Positions 1 through 8,514 of a stretch of 37,473 nt of DNA are shown here, piece after piece. Source of the stretch: Oscillospiraceae bacterium (GTDB lineage Bacteria; Bacillota; Clostridia; Oscillospirales; Ruminococcaceae); the NCBI GenBank assembly GCA_900768125.1, contig CAAGBS010000065.1, forward strand, positions 1 to 37,473, written 5' to 3'. Position 1 is the stretch's first letter. Every line of letters begins with the position of its first letter. The notes beneath the pieces are model-generated. The model worked only from the letters and a program-made list of their open reading frames with translations. It was not told the DNA's origin and ran no database searches. A program made the translations under genes and the position numbers.

Positions 1-120
1 GTTTATCCAGAATTTACTCATCTCTCAACCTCGACATTTCTGCCAAGGAATCGACAAGGTAATGTTAATTCGTTCTGTATTGTTCAATTTTCAAGGAGCT
101 TTTCTTAACTCTGTCGTTCT
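1..120 (-). promoter_or_regulatory. rRNA operon leader with boxA-like antitermination element (operon lies left of window)
   Basis: Read on the minus strand, 100-80 contains CTCCTTGAAAATTGAACAA, which resembles the boxA element and flanking sequence found in Firmicutes rRNA leaders and spacers (TGTTCTTTGAAAACTGAA type). It lies downstream of three tandem consensus promoters reading the same way. No mature 16S or 23S sequence is recognisable inside the window, so the rRNA gene itself is inferred to begin beyond base 1. I see no coding region here. Confidence 0.6.
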
Positions 121-141
121 GATCTCTCAGGCGACTTTGTT

Positions 142-170
142 ATTATATCACATCTTTTCGAGTTTGTCAA
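142..170 (-). promoter_or_regulatory. Proximal tandem rRNA-type promoter
   Basis: On the minus strand there is a perfect -35 TTGACA (170-165), a 17-base spacer and a perfect -10 TATAAT (147-142). Upstream of the -35 (171-201) is a run of A-tracts on the transcribed sense, as expected of an UP element. This is the copy nearest the inferred rRNA gene. Confidence 0.8.
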
Positions 171-254
171 GAGGTTTTTTAAACTTTTTTCAAAGTTTTT
201 TTCAAACCGACTTGGTTTCTTTCAAGAAGTGACTTTCTTTTCGAAAGCTTTTAT

Positions 255-283
255 ATTATATCACATTCGCTCTTGTTTGTCAA
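255..283 (-). promoter_or_regulatory. Middle tandem rRNA-type promoter
   Basis: Second copy on the minus strand: TTGACA (283-278), 17-base spacer, TATAAT (260-255), again with an A-tract-rich upstream stretch (284-316) nearly identical to that of the proximal copy. The shared block includes the -35, the flanking AAAAAACCTC and the UP-like tract, so the region is a degenerate tandem repeat of about 105-113 bases. Confidence 0.8.
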
Positions 284-359
284 GAGGTTTTTTAAAACTT
301 TTTTCAAAGTTTTTTGTGACCTTTTCGCTTTCGTTTGCCTCATCGCTGAGTGCTTGTAT

Positions 360-388
360 ATTATATCACCATTTTTCGCGAAAGTCAA
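360..388 (-). promoter_or_regulatory. Distal tandem rRNA-type promoter
   Basis: Third copy on the minus strand: TTGACT (388-383), 17-base spacer, TATAAT (365-360). It is more diverged than the other two upstream of the -35. The rest of the gap, 389-640, is AT-rich with no gene; it holds the start region of the rightward lipoprotein gene, for which I see only isolated -10-like hexamers and no convincing -35. Confidence 0.7.
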
Positions 389-640
389 CACTTTTTTGCG
401 AATTTTTTCGATTCTGTTACAATTGTCCTGTATTATCCCCCAATGTTAAAGAACAGACAGCACAATGCACATATAATTGACCTATTCTTTATAAAAACAC
501 CCCATTTATAAGTGTATTTTTCACAAACCCGCGATTCTTTTTTATCTATTATGACACATTTTTCAGCAAACCTATGGAGTTTTTCGAAGATTTATGATAT
601 AGTATATCTGTATTCTTTTATATATAATAGAGGTAAAGCC

Positions 641-1636
641 ATGAATCACAAACCAATTCTCTCGGCAGCAATACTGCTCACTATCTCCAGCCTGACCGGC
701 TGCTTCTTTTTTCCCGCTGAGGAAGAACTGTTAGAACCCCCGACAGTCGCGGTTGAGGACATAGCCTACTCCACCTACACTGCAAAATCCAAGACGATAG
801 AGGACAAGACCACCGCCACCGGATATGTATTCTGCAAGTCGCAGTCTGATGAATCCTTTCCCGAAAGCGGCGGCTCTATAAAGAAGATATACGTCACCGC
901 CGGGCAGCACGTTGAGGAGGGCGACCTTCTAGCTGAGCTCGACACCGGAGATCTGGAATATCTTTATAAGCAGCAGCAGCTCATAGTAGAAAAGGCACAG
1001 CTGACCTACGGCTCCACCGGCTCGGCAAACGACCGCCTCACCCTTGAGATGGAACAGAACACGCTGACTGAATACGAGCGCCAGCTGAACAACTCCCGTA
1101 TATACGCCGGAATGACCGGAGAGGTCTGCTTCGTGCAGGACATGAACCCCGGCTCCACCGTCACCGCCTATAAGACTATAATAAGAATAGTCGACCCCTC
1201 GCAGCTGTGCATTCAGTACACCTCGGCAAACATGAAGAGCTTCCCGCTCGGCGCGGAAGTCACTATCACAGTCGATGGCGAGGATTACCCCGGGTACGTC
1301 TCCAAAACGCCCAACGATATCACCGAGGGGCTTTACGACGACTTCCCCGCAGTAATGAAGGACACTGCGTCCATCTACTGCGAGTTCACAAACGGAACGC
1401 CCTCTTTCCTTACAGTCGGTCAGACCGCGGACATAACCGCCGTGTTCGCCCGCCACGAAAACGCCGTAGTCATCTCCAAAACGCTGGTGAAGACTGACGG
1501 CGACCGCAGCTACGTTACTATCCTCGATGAAAACGACAACAAGAAGGAAGTCGATGTAACGGTAGGCATAACCAACGCCACCGAAGCCGAGATACTCACC
1601 GGTCTCAGCGCAGGCGACCGCGTGGTAGTCCGCTGA
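641..1636 (+). CDS. Lipoprotein membrane-fusion (HlyD/RND-type) adaptor subunit of an efflux system
   Basis: Predicted periplasmic-adaptor-type protein of 331 residues that would link an ABC permease to export across the envelope. The ATG at 641 is preferred over the in-frame ATG 129 bases upstream because it has an AGAGG ribosome site 7 bases ahead and opens a lipoprotein signal peptide ending in lipobox LTGC (Cys21). A biotinyl/lipoyl-like half follows (KKIYVTAGQHVEEGDLLAEL), then a short helical hairpin (KQQQLIVEKAQLTYG), then the second half (GMTGEVCFVQDMNPGSTV) and a C-terminal beta domain ending in the family-typical LSAGDRVVVR. The helical hairpin is much shorter than in E. coli MacA. 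It is 12 bases upstream of the permease gene, so they form one operon. No ATPase gene accompanies them. Confidence 0.85.
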   Translation: MNHKPILSAAILLTISSLTGCFFFPAEEELLEPPTVAVEDIAYSTYTAKSKTIEDKTTATGYVFCKSQSDESFPESGGSIKKIYVTAGQHVEEGDLLAELDTGDLEYLYKQQQLIVEKAQLTYGSTGSANDRLTLEMEQNTLTEYERQLNNSRIYAGMTGEVCFVQDMNPGSTVTAYKTIIRIVDPSQLCIQYTSANMKSFPLGAEVTITVDGEDYPGYVSKTPNDITEGLYDDFPAVMKDTASIYCEFTNGTPSFLTVGQTADITAVFARHENAVVISKTLVKTDGDRSYVTILDENDNKKEVDVTVGITNATEAEILTGLSAGDRVVVR

Positions 1637-1648
1637 CGGAGGTGCGCT

Positions 1649-4438
1649 GTGTTTACATTATTATTCAGAAAAATGCGCAGCACCCGCTGGATGGTGCTCT
1701 GCCTTTTCATAGGCTTCCTCCTCGCCGCCGGAATGATGAGTACGGTCCCCATCTATATGGACTCGTCGCTTCAGCGCATACTTATAAAGGATATGCAGGC
1801 ATATCAGCAGGAGACCGGCGAATATCCCGGCGAATATGTCGTAACAAATTCAATACCGATAAAATCCGACAACGCCGCCCGCCGTTCCGCAGTGCAGGAA
1901 GTCATCAGCCTCACGGAAGAACGCACCTCCGGAATAAATATGCCTCAGGCGGACAGGAAAACCATCATCTACGATGACTATATGTACCTCACCACCGGAA
2001 AAACCGCCCGCGTAAAAGTCATAGGAATGACCGGCATAGAGGATCACGTCACATTCGCCGAGGGCGGAATGTACTCCCCCGGCATACAGCCTGACGGAAC
2101 GTTCCAAGCAATAGCCGACGAGGAATGCATGAAGACGCTCGGTATGTCGCTGGGCGGCACCTATGAGCTTCAGAACAGCTTCTACTCATCCGCCGAGCCT
2201 CTCCGCGTGACTATAGCGGGAGTATTCCGCCAGTCCAGCGAGAACGACAGCTACTGGTCGGAAACGATGGAGCCGTATCTCAACGCGCTGCTCATCGACT
2301 ACGACACCTTCCTCGGCGATTACCTCGACACCGGGGTCACGACCCTCGGCACCGTAGATATCCGCTATTCCTTTGATTATCAGAAGATGGACCTCAATGA
2401 CCTGAGTTCCGTCACCGAGTCCATCAGCGAGGATTTCACGATCTACCCTTCCTATGGCTACCGCTTTTCAATGGGCGTCAACGATATCCTTGCGGAGTAC
2501 GCCGACCGCGCCGCAAACCTCAAATCCATGCTCTGGATACTCCAGATACCGACTATAGTAATGCTGGCATTCTATCTGTTCATGGTATCCCAACTGAACG
2601 TTGAGCAGGAAAAGAACGAAATAGCCGTGTTCAAGAGCCGCGGTGCCTCCTCAGGGCAGATATTCGCGATATACGCCATGGAAGCCGGTGTGCTGGGACT
2701 GGTAACATTCATTGCCGCGCCGTTCATCGGAATGCTGCTGTGCAGCTTCCTGGGCGTCTCAAACGGATTCCTGGAGTTCGTCAACCGCACCGGGCTTACC
2801 GTAAAGCTCAGCCTTGACGCATTCATCTACGCGCTGCTTGCGGTGGTCATATTCTTCATCACGACCATGCTTCCGATAATCCCCGCCTCCAAGCTGTCTA
2901 TCGTAAAATACAAACAGAGCAAGGCGCGGGTCGTAAAAATGTCCCTGTGGGAAAAGTTCGGCGCAGACGTGATACTGCTCGCAGGTTCCCTTGTGTGGTA
3001 TTTTCTGACTGCGCGCAGCATAAAGCGCCTTTTCGCAGACGGCACCTACGTTTCAGACGGCACGATAAACCCGCTGTATTTCGTATTTTCGACCATGTTC
3101 ATCATGGGCGCTGGTCTTCTCTTTATAAGAGTATACCCCTATCTCCTGCGGCTGGTGTATCATATAGGAAAGCGCTTCTGGACTGTCCCGCAGTATATTG
3201 CGATAACCTCCGTAGCGCGCTCGCAGGGCGGCAGGGAGAGATTTCTCATGCTGTTCCTCTCCGTGACGTTTGCACTGGGTATATTCTCCGCGAACACCGC
3301 CCGCGCGATAAACAACAGCAAATCCGACCGAATCTACTACAACAACGGCGCTGACGTGGTGATCGACGCCTACTGGCGGCTGGAAAACGTCGAGGACGAG
3401 ACCAGCTACGTTGAAATAAACATGGAGGACTACGAAACCCTCTCCGGCGTGCAGACTGCTGCCAGAGTTCTCCGCACGGACGCAAAGACCACCTGCAACG
3501 GCGTGCGCTCCGATGCAGACTCGACGCTGATGGCGATAGAACCCGGCAAATTCTCGCAGACCGCATGGTTCCGGAACGACCTGCTGCCCGTCCACTGGTG
3601 GAACTACTGCTCCGCCCTCGTGGACTACAAAGCCGGCGTGCTTGCTTCCCGCAGCTGGGAAGAAAAGGGTGTGCAGCTGGGCGACACCATCTCCGTAAAG
3701 ATAAGCGGAAACGACAGCATAGACCTGACTGTTCTCGCATTCGTAGACTACTGGCCGGGGCTCGACCCCACCGAACAGGTGGAAATAGACTCCCGCACCG
3801 GCGAGACCGCCACAAAGGACTTCCTGGTGTGCAACTACAACTATCTCCGCAAGCTGACCGAACTCCAGCCCTACCAGATATGGCTGAAACTGCAGGACGG
3901 CGCGACCAGCGAACAGCTGTACGCCGACATCGAAGCGAAGAACCTCAAGCTCCAGCGCATTCAGGACAGCAGCCAGATGCTCATAGAGGAGAAGACCGAC
4001 CCAGCCCTGCAGGGAATGAACGGCGCGCTTACTCTGGGCTTCGTTGTAATAATGCTGATGACGGTCATCGGCTTCCTGATATACTGGATAATCTCGATAC
4101 GCTCCCGCACGCTGCAGTTTGGCGTGCTGCGGGCGATGGGCGTAACATTCCGCGAAGTCATAGCCACCCTCGGCTGGGAGCAGCTTCTCGTAAGCCTGGC
4201 TTCCATCGCAATGGGCTTTGTGATAGGCGGCGTCGCAAGCGATATGTTCGTACCGATGTTCCGCACGATGTACGACGCAGCCGACCAGGTACCGCCATTC
4301 CGCGTACAGGGCGACCCAGGAGACTATATAAAGATGTACGTCATCATAGCGATAATGCTGATAGGCGGCTTCGCAGTCCTCGGCGGAATTATCCGCAGAA
4401 TAAACATCAACAAGGCGCTGAAACTCGGCGAAGACTGA
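1649..4438 (+). CDS. FtsX-family ABC transporter permease, large two-module type
   Basis: Membrane subunit of 929 residues, likely of an exporter or envelope-stress type ABC system. It starts with GTG at 1649 behind a GGAGG site. An N-terminal membrane helix (about residues 13-35) is followed by a large extracytoplasmic domain, then a first FtsX block (about 290-420, with the cytoplasmic loop QEKNEIAVFKSRGAS), a second extracytoplasmic domain, and a C-terminal FtsX block (about 790-920, with SIRSRTLQFGVLRAMGV). The arrangement matches duplicated FtsX permeases of Firmicutes. It is co-transcribed with the lipoprotein adaptor upstream. The cognate nucleotide-binding subunit is absent here; either it is encoded elsewhere or a shared ATPase serves it. 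Substrate cannot be deduced. Confidence 0.85.
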   Translation: MFTLLFRKMRSTRWMVLCLFIGFLLAAGMMSTVPIYMDSSLQRILIKDMQAYQQETGEYPGEYVVTNSIPIKSDNAARRSAVQEVISLTEERTSGINMPQADRKTIIYDDYMYLTTGKTARVKVIGMTGIEDHVTFAEGGMYSPGIQPDGTFQAIADEECMKTLGMSLGGTYELQNSFYSSAEPLRVTIAGVFRQSSENDSYWSETMEPYLNALLIDYDTFLGDYLDTGVTTLGTVDIRYSFDYQKMDLNDLSSVTESISEDFTIYPSYGYRFSMGVNDILAEYADRAANLKSMLWILQIPTIVMLAFYLFMVSQLNVEQEKNEIAVFKSRGASSGQIFAIYAMEAGVLGLVTFIAAPFIGMLLCSFLGVSNGFLEFVNRTGLTVKLSLDAFIYALLAVVIFFITTMLPIIPASKLSIVKYKQSKARVVKMSLWEKFGADVILLAGSLVWYFLTARSIKRLFADGTYVSDGTINPLYFVFSTMFIMGAGLLFIRVYPYLLRLVYHIGKRFWTVPQYIAITSVARSQGGRERFLMLFLSVTFALGIFSANTARAINNSKSDRIYYNNGADVVIDAYWRLENVEDETSYVEINMEDYETLSGVQTAARVLRTDAKTTCNGVRSDADSTLMAIEPGKFSQTAWFRNDLLPVHWWNYCSALVDYKAGVLASRSWEEKGVQLGDTISVKISGNDSIDLTVLAFVDYWPGLDPTEQVEIDSRTGETATKDFLVCNYNYLRKLTELQPYQIWLKLQDGATSEQLYADIEAKNLKLQRIQDSSQMLIEEKTDPALQGMNGALTLGFVVIMLMTVIGFLIYWIISIRSRTLQFGVLRAMGVTFREVIATLGWEQLLVSLASIAMGFVIGGVASDMFVPMFRTMYDAADQVPPFRVQGDPGDYIKMYVIIAIMLIGGFAVLGGIIRRININKALKLGED

Positions 4439-4449
4439 TTATAAAACCT

Positions 4450-4477
4450 ATCGGGGGAACGCTCACATTCCCCCGAT
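4450..4477. terminator. Bidirectional terminator between convergent genes
   Basis: A perfect 10-bp stem (4450-4459 with 4468-4477, five G:C pairs in the core) and an 8-base loop, followed by GATTTTTATTT on the plus strand. It serves the ABC permease gene and, on the opposite strand, the MATE fusion gene. Confidence 0.85.
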
Positions 4478-4482
4478 GATTT

Positions 4483-6423
4483 TTATTTCCCGCTTCGCGC
4501 CGCCGCATATTTCTCAATTATCTCAGCAGCCGCCTGCGCGCCCACCGAGGAATCCACCATCAGGTCATAGCGGCGGTAATCTCCCCATTCAGCCCCCGAA
4601 ATGCTGCGGTAATAAGCCGCCCGCGCGTCATCGGACTTGCGGATATTCTTCTCAGCTTCCGCACGGGAATCCCCGTAGACCTCCATCACACGTCCAATGC
4701 GGTATTCCTCCGGCGCGTAGATGAACACCCTCACAAGACCCTCCCGCCCGCGCAGGATATAGTCAGCCGCTCTGCCTACTATAACGCAGCTTCCGTTGTC
4801 GGCTATCTTCTGTATCACCTTGTTCTGCGCCGTGACCGCATGCTTTACCGCTCCGGTGTTAAGGTACATATCGTGCAGCCTGTCCGGGGAATTTTTGTTG
4901 ATATCGGATACGAAATCCCGGTCCAGACCGCTCTCCTGTGCCGCCAGCGCAGTCATTTCCTTATAGTAGAACGGAACGCCCAGCTTCTCCGCGACCAGCC
5001 TGCCTATCTGCTTTCCGGACGAACCGTGCTCCCTTGCGATGGTGATTATAACGCCCGGCTTGGACGGTCTGATGACCTCCTTGGTCTGTTGCTGCTTCTG
5101 TCCGCTGACATACGGCGCTTTCATGAATTTCCTGTACAGTGCGAATCCCACAAGGCTGGTGATGGAATCAGTCACCGGGAAAGTCAGCCAGAACCAGTTC
5201 AGTCCGCCTATCTTCGAAAACAGCAGCGCAAGCGGCACAAAAAGCACCACCGTACGCACCACTGTCAGCAGCGAGCTTTTAAGGCTGCCGCCCACCGCCT
5301 GGAAGAACACCGGGAACGTCAGCGAAGTTACCAGCGGTATAAAGCTTATGCCGATTATCCTGAAAGCGACAACACCTATCTCGATGACCTTTTCATCGGA
5401 GGAGAACACGCCCAGCATAGGCGCGGGTATTATCTCAAAGCACAGCGTGCCGAGAAACATAAGCGCCCAGCCGAACAGTATCGAGGTGACGAGCGTCCTT
5501 TTGCAGCGGTCGATATTCCGCGCTGCGTAGTTGTAGCTTATCACCGGGACGATACACGTCTGCATGGATCCCAGCGGGATAAAGAAAAACGACTGCCATT
5601 TGTAATACAGCCCCAGCACCGTGACAGCCTGGTCGGAGAATGTCGCAAGAATGAGATTCAGCCCGAATATATACAGCGTATACGCCGCCTGCATTAGTAT
5701 ATTCGGCGTGCCCAGACGGTATATCGCAGCAATGCACGCCGGGAACTTTTTCAGCAGCGGCGGCTTGCGGAAGCCATTTTTCATCACGACAGCAGCCGCG
5801 ACCACCTGCCCCGCGACCGTAGCGTAAGCCGCACCCGCCATGCCAAGTTCCGGCAGCCCGAGCAGTCCGAATATCAGCAGCGGGTCGAGTATTATATTCG
5901 TGACCGCTCCCGCTATCTGCGCTGCCATCGGGCGCTTCATGTTGCCCTCCGCCTGATGAACTTTCGTCCATACGCTTTCAAGGAACAGCCCGAAACTCAG
6001 AACGCAGACTATCCGCCCATAGGTCACAACGTCCGCGATGACCTCGGGAGTTCCGGTCTGCATTCGAGCGTAAGCCGGCATGACAGCCCAGCACACCGCC
6101 GCGAAGACCGCCCACAGCGCGACCGCAAGCGGCGTGCCGACCCCGGCGTATTTCTCAGCCTCGTCCCGTCTGCCCACGCCGAGCCGAGCCGCCATGACCG
6201 TATTTATCCCCACTCCGGTACCCACCGCCAGCGCTATCATGAGCAGCTGCAGCGGATAAACTATCGACAGCGCCGTAAGTCCCGAATCGGAGTAATTCCC
6301 CACGAAAAGGCTGTCTATTATATTGTACAGCGCCTGGATAAGCTGCGCCAGCATTACCGGCGGGGCTATCTTCAGCAGCACCCTGCTTATTTTTTCTTTC
6401 CCAAAAAGCTCGTTAGTATCCAT
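4483..6423 (-). CDS. MATE-family efflux transporter fused to a C-terminal cytidylate-kinase-like domain
   Basis: One open frame of 646 residues. Residues 1-435 form a 12-helix MATE transporter (PPVMLAQLIQALYNIIDSLF, and the second-half repeat beginning near GTPNILMQAAYTLYIFG), expected to export drugs or metabolites with cation influx. After a Gln/Lys-rich linker (440-450), residues 457-640 match the cytidylate-kinase-like family (PF13189 type): ITIAREHGSSGKQIG as P-loop variant, LGVPFYYKEM, IVGRAADYIL, and a basic AEKNIRKSDDAR segment. Of two adjacent ATGs (6426, 6423), the second has better spacing from AGGGAG. The kinase-like part would sit on the cytoplasmic face. Its substrate is unknown; the fusion suggests a nucleotide-coupled regulation of transport, which is only inference. 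Transcribed alone from a consensus promoter. Confidence 0.88.
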   Translation of the reverse strand: MDTNELFGKEKISRVLLKIAPPVMLAQLIQALYNIIDSLFVGNYSDSGLTALSIVYPLQLLMIALAVGTGVGINTVMAARLGVGRRDEAEKYAGVGTPLAVALWAVFAAVCWAVMPAYARMQTGTPEVIADVVTYGRIVCVLSFGLFLESVWTKVHQAEGNMKRPMAAQIAGAVTNIILDPLLIFGLLGLPELGMAGAAYATVAGQVVAAAVVMKNGFRKPPLLKKFPACIAAIYRLGTPNILMQAAYTLYIFGLNLILATFSDQAVTVLGLYYKWQSFFFIPLGSMQTCIVPVISYNYAARNIDRCKRTLVTSILFGWALMFLGTLCFEIIPAPMLGVFSSDEKVIEIGVVAFRIIGISFIPLVTSLTFPVFFQAVGGSLKSSLLTVVRTVVLFVPLALLFSKIGGLNWFWLTFPVTDSITSLVGFALYRKFMKAPYVSGQKQQQTKEVIRPSKPGVIITIAREHGSSGKQIGRLVAEKLGVPFYYKEMTALAAQESGLDRDFVSDINKNSPDRLHDMYLNTGAVKHAVTAQNKVIQKIADNGSCVIVGRAADYILRGREGLVRVFIYAPEEYRIGRVMEVYGDSRAEAEKNIRKSDDARAAYYRSISGAEWGDYRRYDLMVDSSVGAQAAAEIIEKYAAARSGK

Positions 6424-6474
6424 CATATCTCCCTGTAGTGCGGTTTATATTTCTTCCTCGAATTTCACAGAGTA

Positions 6475-6503
6475 ATTATATACCCGCCGCGCTGATTTGT
6501 CAA
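6475..6503 (-). promoter_or_regulatory. Consensus promoter of the MATE-kinase fusion gene
   Basis: Minus strand TTGACA (6503-6498), 17-base spacer, TATAAT (6480-6475), both hexamers perfect. The predicted transcript starts about 45 bases before the ATG at 6423. Confidence 0.85.
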
Positions 6504-6508
6504 TATAC

Positions 6509-6544
6509 AACGCCGCCCTCCCGTATCAGCGGAAGGGCGGCGTT
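6509..6544 (-). terminator. Terminator of the sugar ABC importer operon
   Basis: An 11-bp GC-rich stem (6509-6519 with 6534-6544) 25 bases after the stop codon of the last permease gene. The T-run after the stem on the minus strand is poor (TTGTATATTG), so termination may be partial, with the next promoter starting immediately downstream. Confidence 0.6.
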
Positions 6545-6569
6545 ATGTATAGGAAAATGGTGGTGTATC

Positions 6570-7451
6570 TTATTCCTTGACCGAACCAGTAACGAGATTG
6601 CTGTAAATCGATTTCTGCAGGCACAGGAAGATGACCAGCGACGGTATGATACAGATGATGATACCCGCGAAGATAACTTCCCACTTTGCGCCGTAGGGAC
6701 CGATGAAGCGGTACAGCGCCGTTGATACCACAGCGAGATTGTCGCTCGGCATATAGAGGTTTGCAGTGTAGAAGTCGTTGTAGATGGAAACGAACTTGAT
6801 TACCAGCACGGTGGCTATCGCGGGTCTCAGCATAGGAAGAATAATGCTGAAATATACCCGCGGATAGCTTGCGCCATCGAGTATCGCGCTTTCATCAAGC
6901 GACTTCGAAATGTTGTTGAGGAACTGAATGAAGATGTAGATGGAGATGATATCAGTGCCTATATACAGAACGCAGGGGGCGGCAAGAGAGTTATAGAGAC
7001 CCAGCTTGCTTACGATCTGGAACACCGTTACCTGCATAGAGATATTCGGGAGAAGCGCCGCGATCAGGAACACAGTCTTGACCGCCCGTGTGAACAGCAT
7101 ATTGAACCTCTGCAGCACGAACGCCGTCATGGTTCCGGTTATTATAGTACCGAAGCATGAAACAGCGAGGATTATCAGAGTATTTAAAAGTCCCTGCATG
7201 ACCTTGCCGTTCACAAAGGCTATCTTGAAGTTCTCGAACTGCGGCACTGCCGGGAGCGTGAAAACTCCGGTGGAGATATATTCATCATGCGTCTTGAACG
7301 CACCGATGAGCACTACTATCAGAGGAATGATGACCATGAGGCAGCACATGGTAAGGAAAATGTACTTCAGAAGCTGATAGAATATCCGCGACCGACGATA
7401 CATCTTATTATCAATGCTGTCCTTGCCGTTTTTCTTTGCAACGCTGCTCAT
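6570..7451 (-). CDS. Carbohydrate ABC transporter permease (MalG-type)
   Basis: Inner-membrane subunit of 293 residues of a CUT1-type sugar importer. Six membrane helices can be traced (first at about 25-48, KYIFLTMCCLMVIIPLIVVLIG). The cytoplasmic EAA loop that contacts the ATPase is present (DESAILDGASYPRVYFSIILP). An AGGAGG site lies inside the end of the preceding permease gene, whose stop codon is 3 bases away, so the two are translationally linked. Last gene of the operon; followed by a hairpin terminator. No ATP-binding subunit is encoded; CUT1 importers of Firmicutes commonly borrow a shared MsmX/MsmK-type ATPase encoded elsewhere. Confidence 0.92.
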   Translation of the reverse strand: MSSVAKKNGKDSIDNKMYRRSRIFYQLLKYIFLTMCCLMVIIPLIVVLIGAFKTHDEYISTGVFTLPAVPQFENFKIAFVNGKVMQGLLNTLIILAVSCFGTIITGTMTAFVLQRFNMLFTRAVKTVFLIAALLPNISMQVTVFQIVSKLGLYNSLAAPCVLYIGTDIISIYIFIQFLNNISKSLDESAILDGASYPRVYFSIILPMLRPAIATVLVIKFVSIYNDFYTANLYMPSDNLAVVSTALYRFIGPYGAKWEVIFAGIIICIIPSLVIFLCLQKSIYSNLVTGSVKE

Positions 7452-7454
7452 GTG

Positions 7455-8384
7455 CTATTTCTCCTCCTTGAAGAATGCTTTCTGTATCGCCGTGACTATC
7501 AGGATTATCGCCAGAAGCACCACAGCCATCGCCGAAGCAAGACCCACCTTCTGATACTTGAACGCAGTCTCTATCGTCTTGATAACAAATGTACTCGTGC
7601 CGTTCTTGCCCTCGGTGATTATGTACGGTATCTCGAACACGGATACAGCGCCCTTTATTGCGAGAATAAGCTGCAGTCCGACTATCGGGCGAATGCTCGG
7701 GAACACGATATACCAGAAACGCTGCCATGCGTTCGCGCCGTCCAGGTCAGCCGCCTCGTAGATATCCGGGGATATGGACTGTATCGCGCTGATATACATG
7801 ATGATATCAAAGCCTATGTAACGCCATATTGAAGCGAAAACCAGGCATATATTGACGAGATTCGGGTCGCTGAGCCATCTAACAGGCTCTGCGCCGAACA
7901 GCATGAGAATGCTGTTGAGGGTACCCTCGGTGTTGGTTATGCCATCGCCCTTCTGGAAGAAACGGCGAAAGATGAGCGATACAGCAACGCCGTTCATCAT
8001 ATACGGGAAGAACAGCACGCCCTTGAAAGCATTGCCGAATTTCAGCTTGGAACAGAGCACCGAAGCTATCAGCAGCGCAAACGCCTGCTGAACGAACGAA
8101 CCTATCAGATAGTAGATAGAGTTCGCGAACGTCTGCAGATAGGCGCTGTCGGTGAATATCCTGACATAGTTGTCAAATCCGACCCATTCCCAGCTGACGC
8201 CGAGCTGGTCGCGCTTCTGGAAGCTGTATATTCCCATGTTGATGGCGGGAATGATCGTGAACAGCACCAGCAGAACAACTGGTATAAGCAGAAACAGCAG
8301 CGTAGTGGTGTATTTCTGTCCGGTGTAGCCTTTCAGCCACTGCATTAAGCTGCGCTTTTTCGGTGCAGCGGAATTTGCCGTCAT
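7455..8384 (-). CDS. Carbohydrate ABC transporter permease (MalF/UgpA-type)
   Basis: Partner permease of 309 residues. The start at 8384 (MTANSAAPKKRS) is chosen over an upstream in-frame ATG at 8468 because AAAGGAAC lies 7 bases ahead of it and the extension contains the intercistronic hairpin. First helix about 28-50 (TTLLFLLIPVVLLVLFTIIPA); EAA loop DIYEAADLDGANAWQRFWYIVFP is clear. With the downstream permease it would form the channel that accepts sugar from the lipoprotein. Substrate is not determined by sequence; the nearby GH51 arabinofuranosidase makes arabino-oligosaccharides a reasonable guess only. Confidence 0.92.
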   Translation of the reverse strand: MTANSAAPKKRSLMQWLKGYTGQKYTTTLLFLLIPVVLLVLFTIIPAINMGIYSFQKRDQLGVSWEWVGFDNYVRIFTDSAYLQTFANSIYYLIGSFVQQAFALLIASVLCSKLKFGNAFKGVLFFPYMMNGVAVSLIFRRFFQKGDGITNTEGTLNSILMLFGAEPVRWLSDPNLVNICLVFASIWRYIGFDIIMYISAIQSISPDIYEAADLDGANAWQRFWYIVFPSIRPIVGLQLILAIKGAVSVFEIPYIITEGKNGTSTFVIKTIETAFKYQKVGLASAMAVVLLAIILIVTAIQKAFFKEEK

Positions 8385-8442
8385 AGAAGTTCCTTTCACC
8401 GTTCCTGATACGGAGCCGGGTAGTCTTAAAAATTTCAGCCGT

Positions 8443-8472
8443 CCGTAAGGGGCGTTTTCACGCCCCATTCGG
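8443..8472 (-). terminator. Intercistronic hairpin between binding-protein and permease genes
   Basis: Stem GGGGCG/CGCCCC extended by further pairs (8443-8454 with 8461-8472), followed on the minus strand after about 16 bases by AATTTTTAAG. It lies in a 130-base gap inside the operon. Such elements typically stabilise the upstream message or partly stop transcription, giving more binding protein than permease. Confidence 0.55.
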
Positions 8473-8514
8473 AAAGCCGAGGAGAAATCTATTTATAAGT
8501 GCGGTATGCGATTA

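Noticed and set aside
141..400. Repeated blocks resembling a CRISPR array or mobile repeat
   Set aside because: Only three degenerate copies with consensus promoter hexamers at fixed spacing; they are better explained as tandem promoters.
229..480. Open frame of 83 codons on the plus strand
   Set aside because: Lies in AT-rich promoter DNA, lacks a ribosome site, and is antisense to the promoters.
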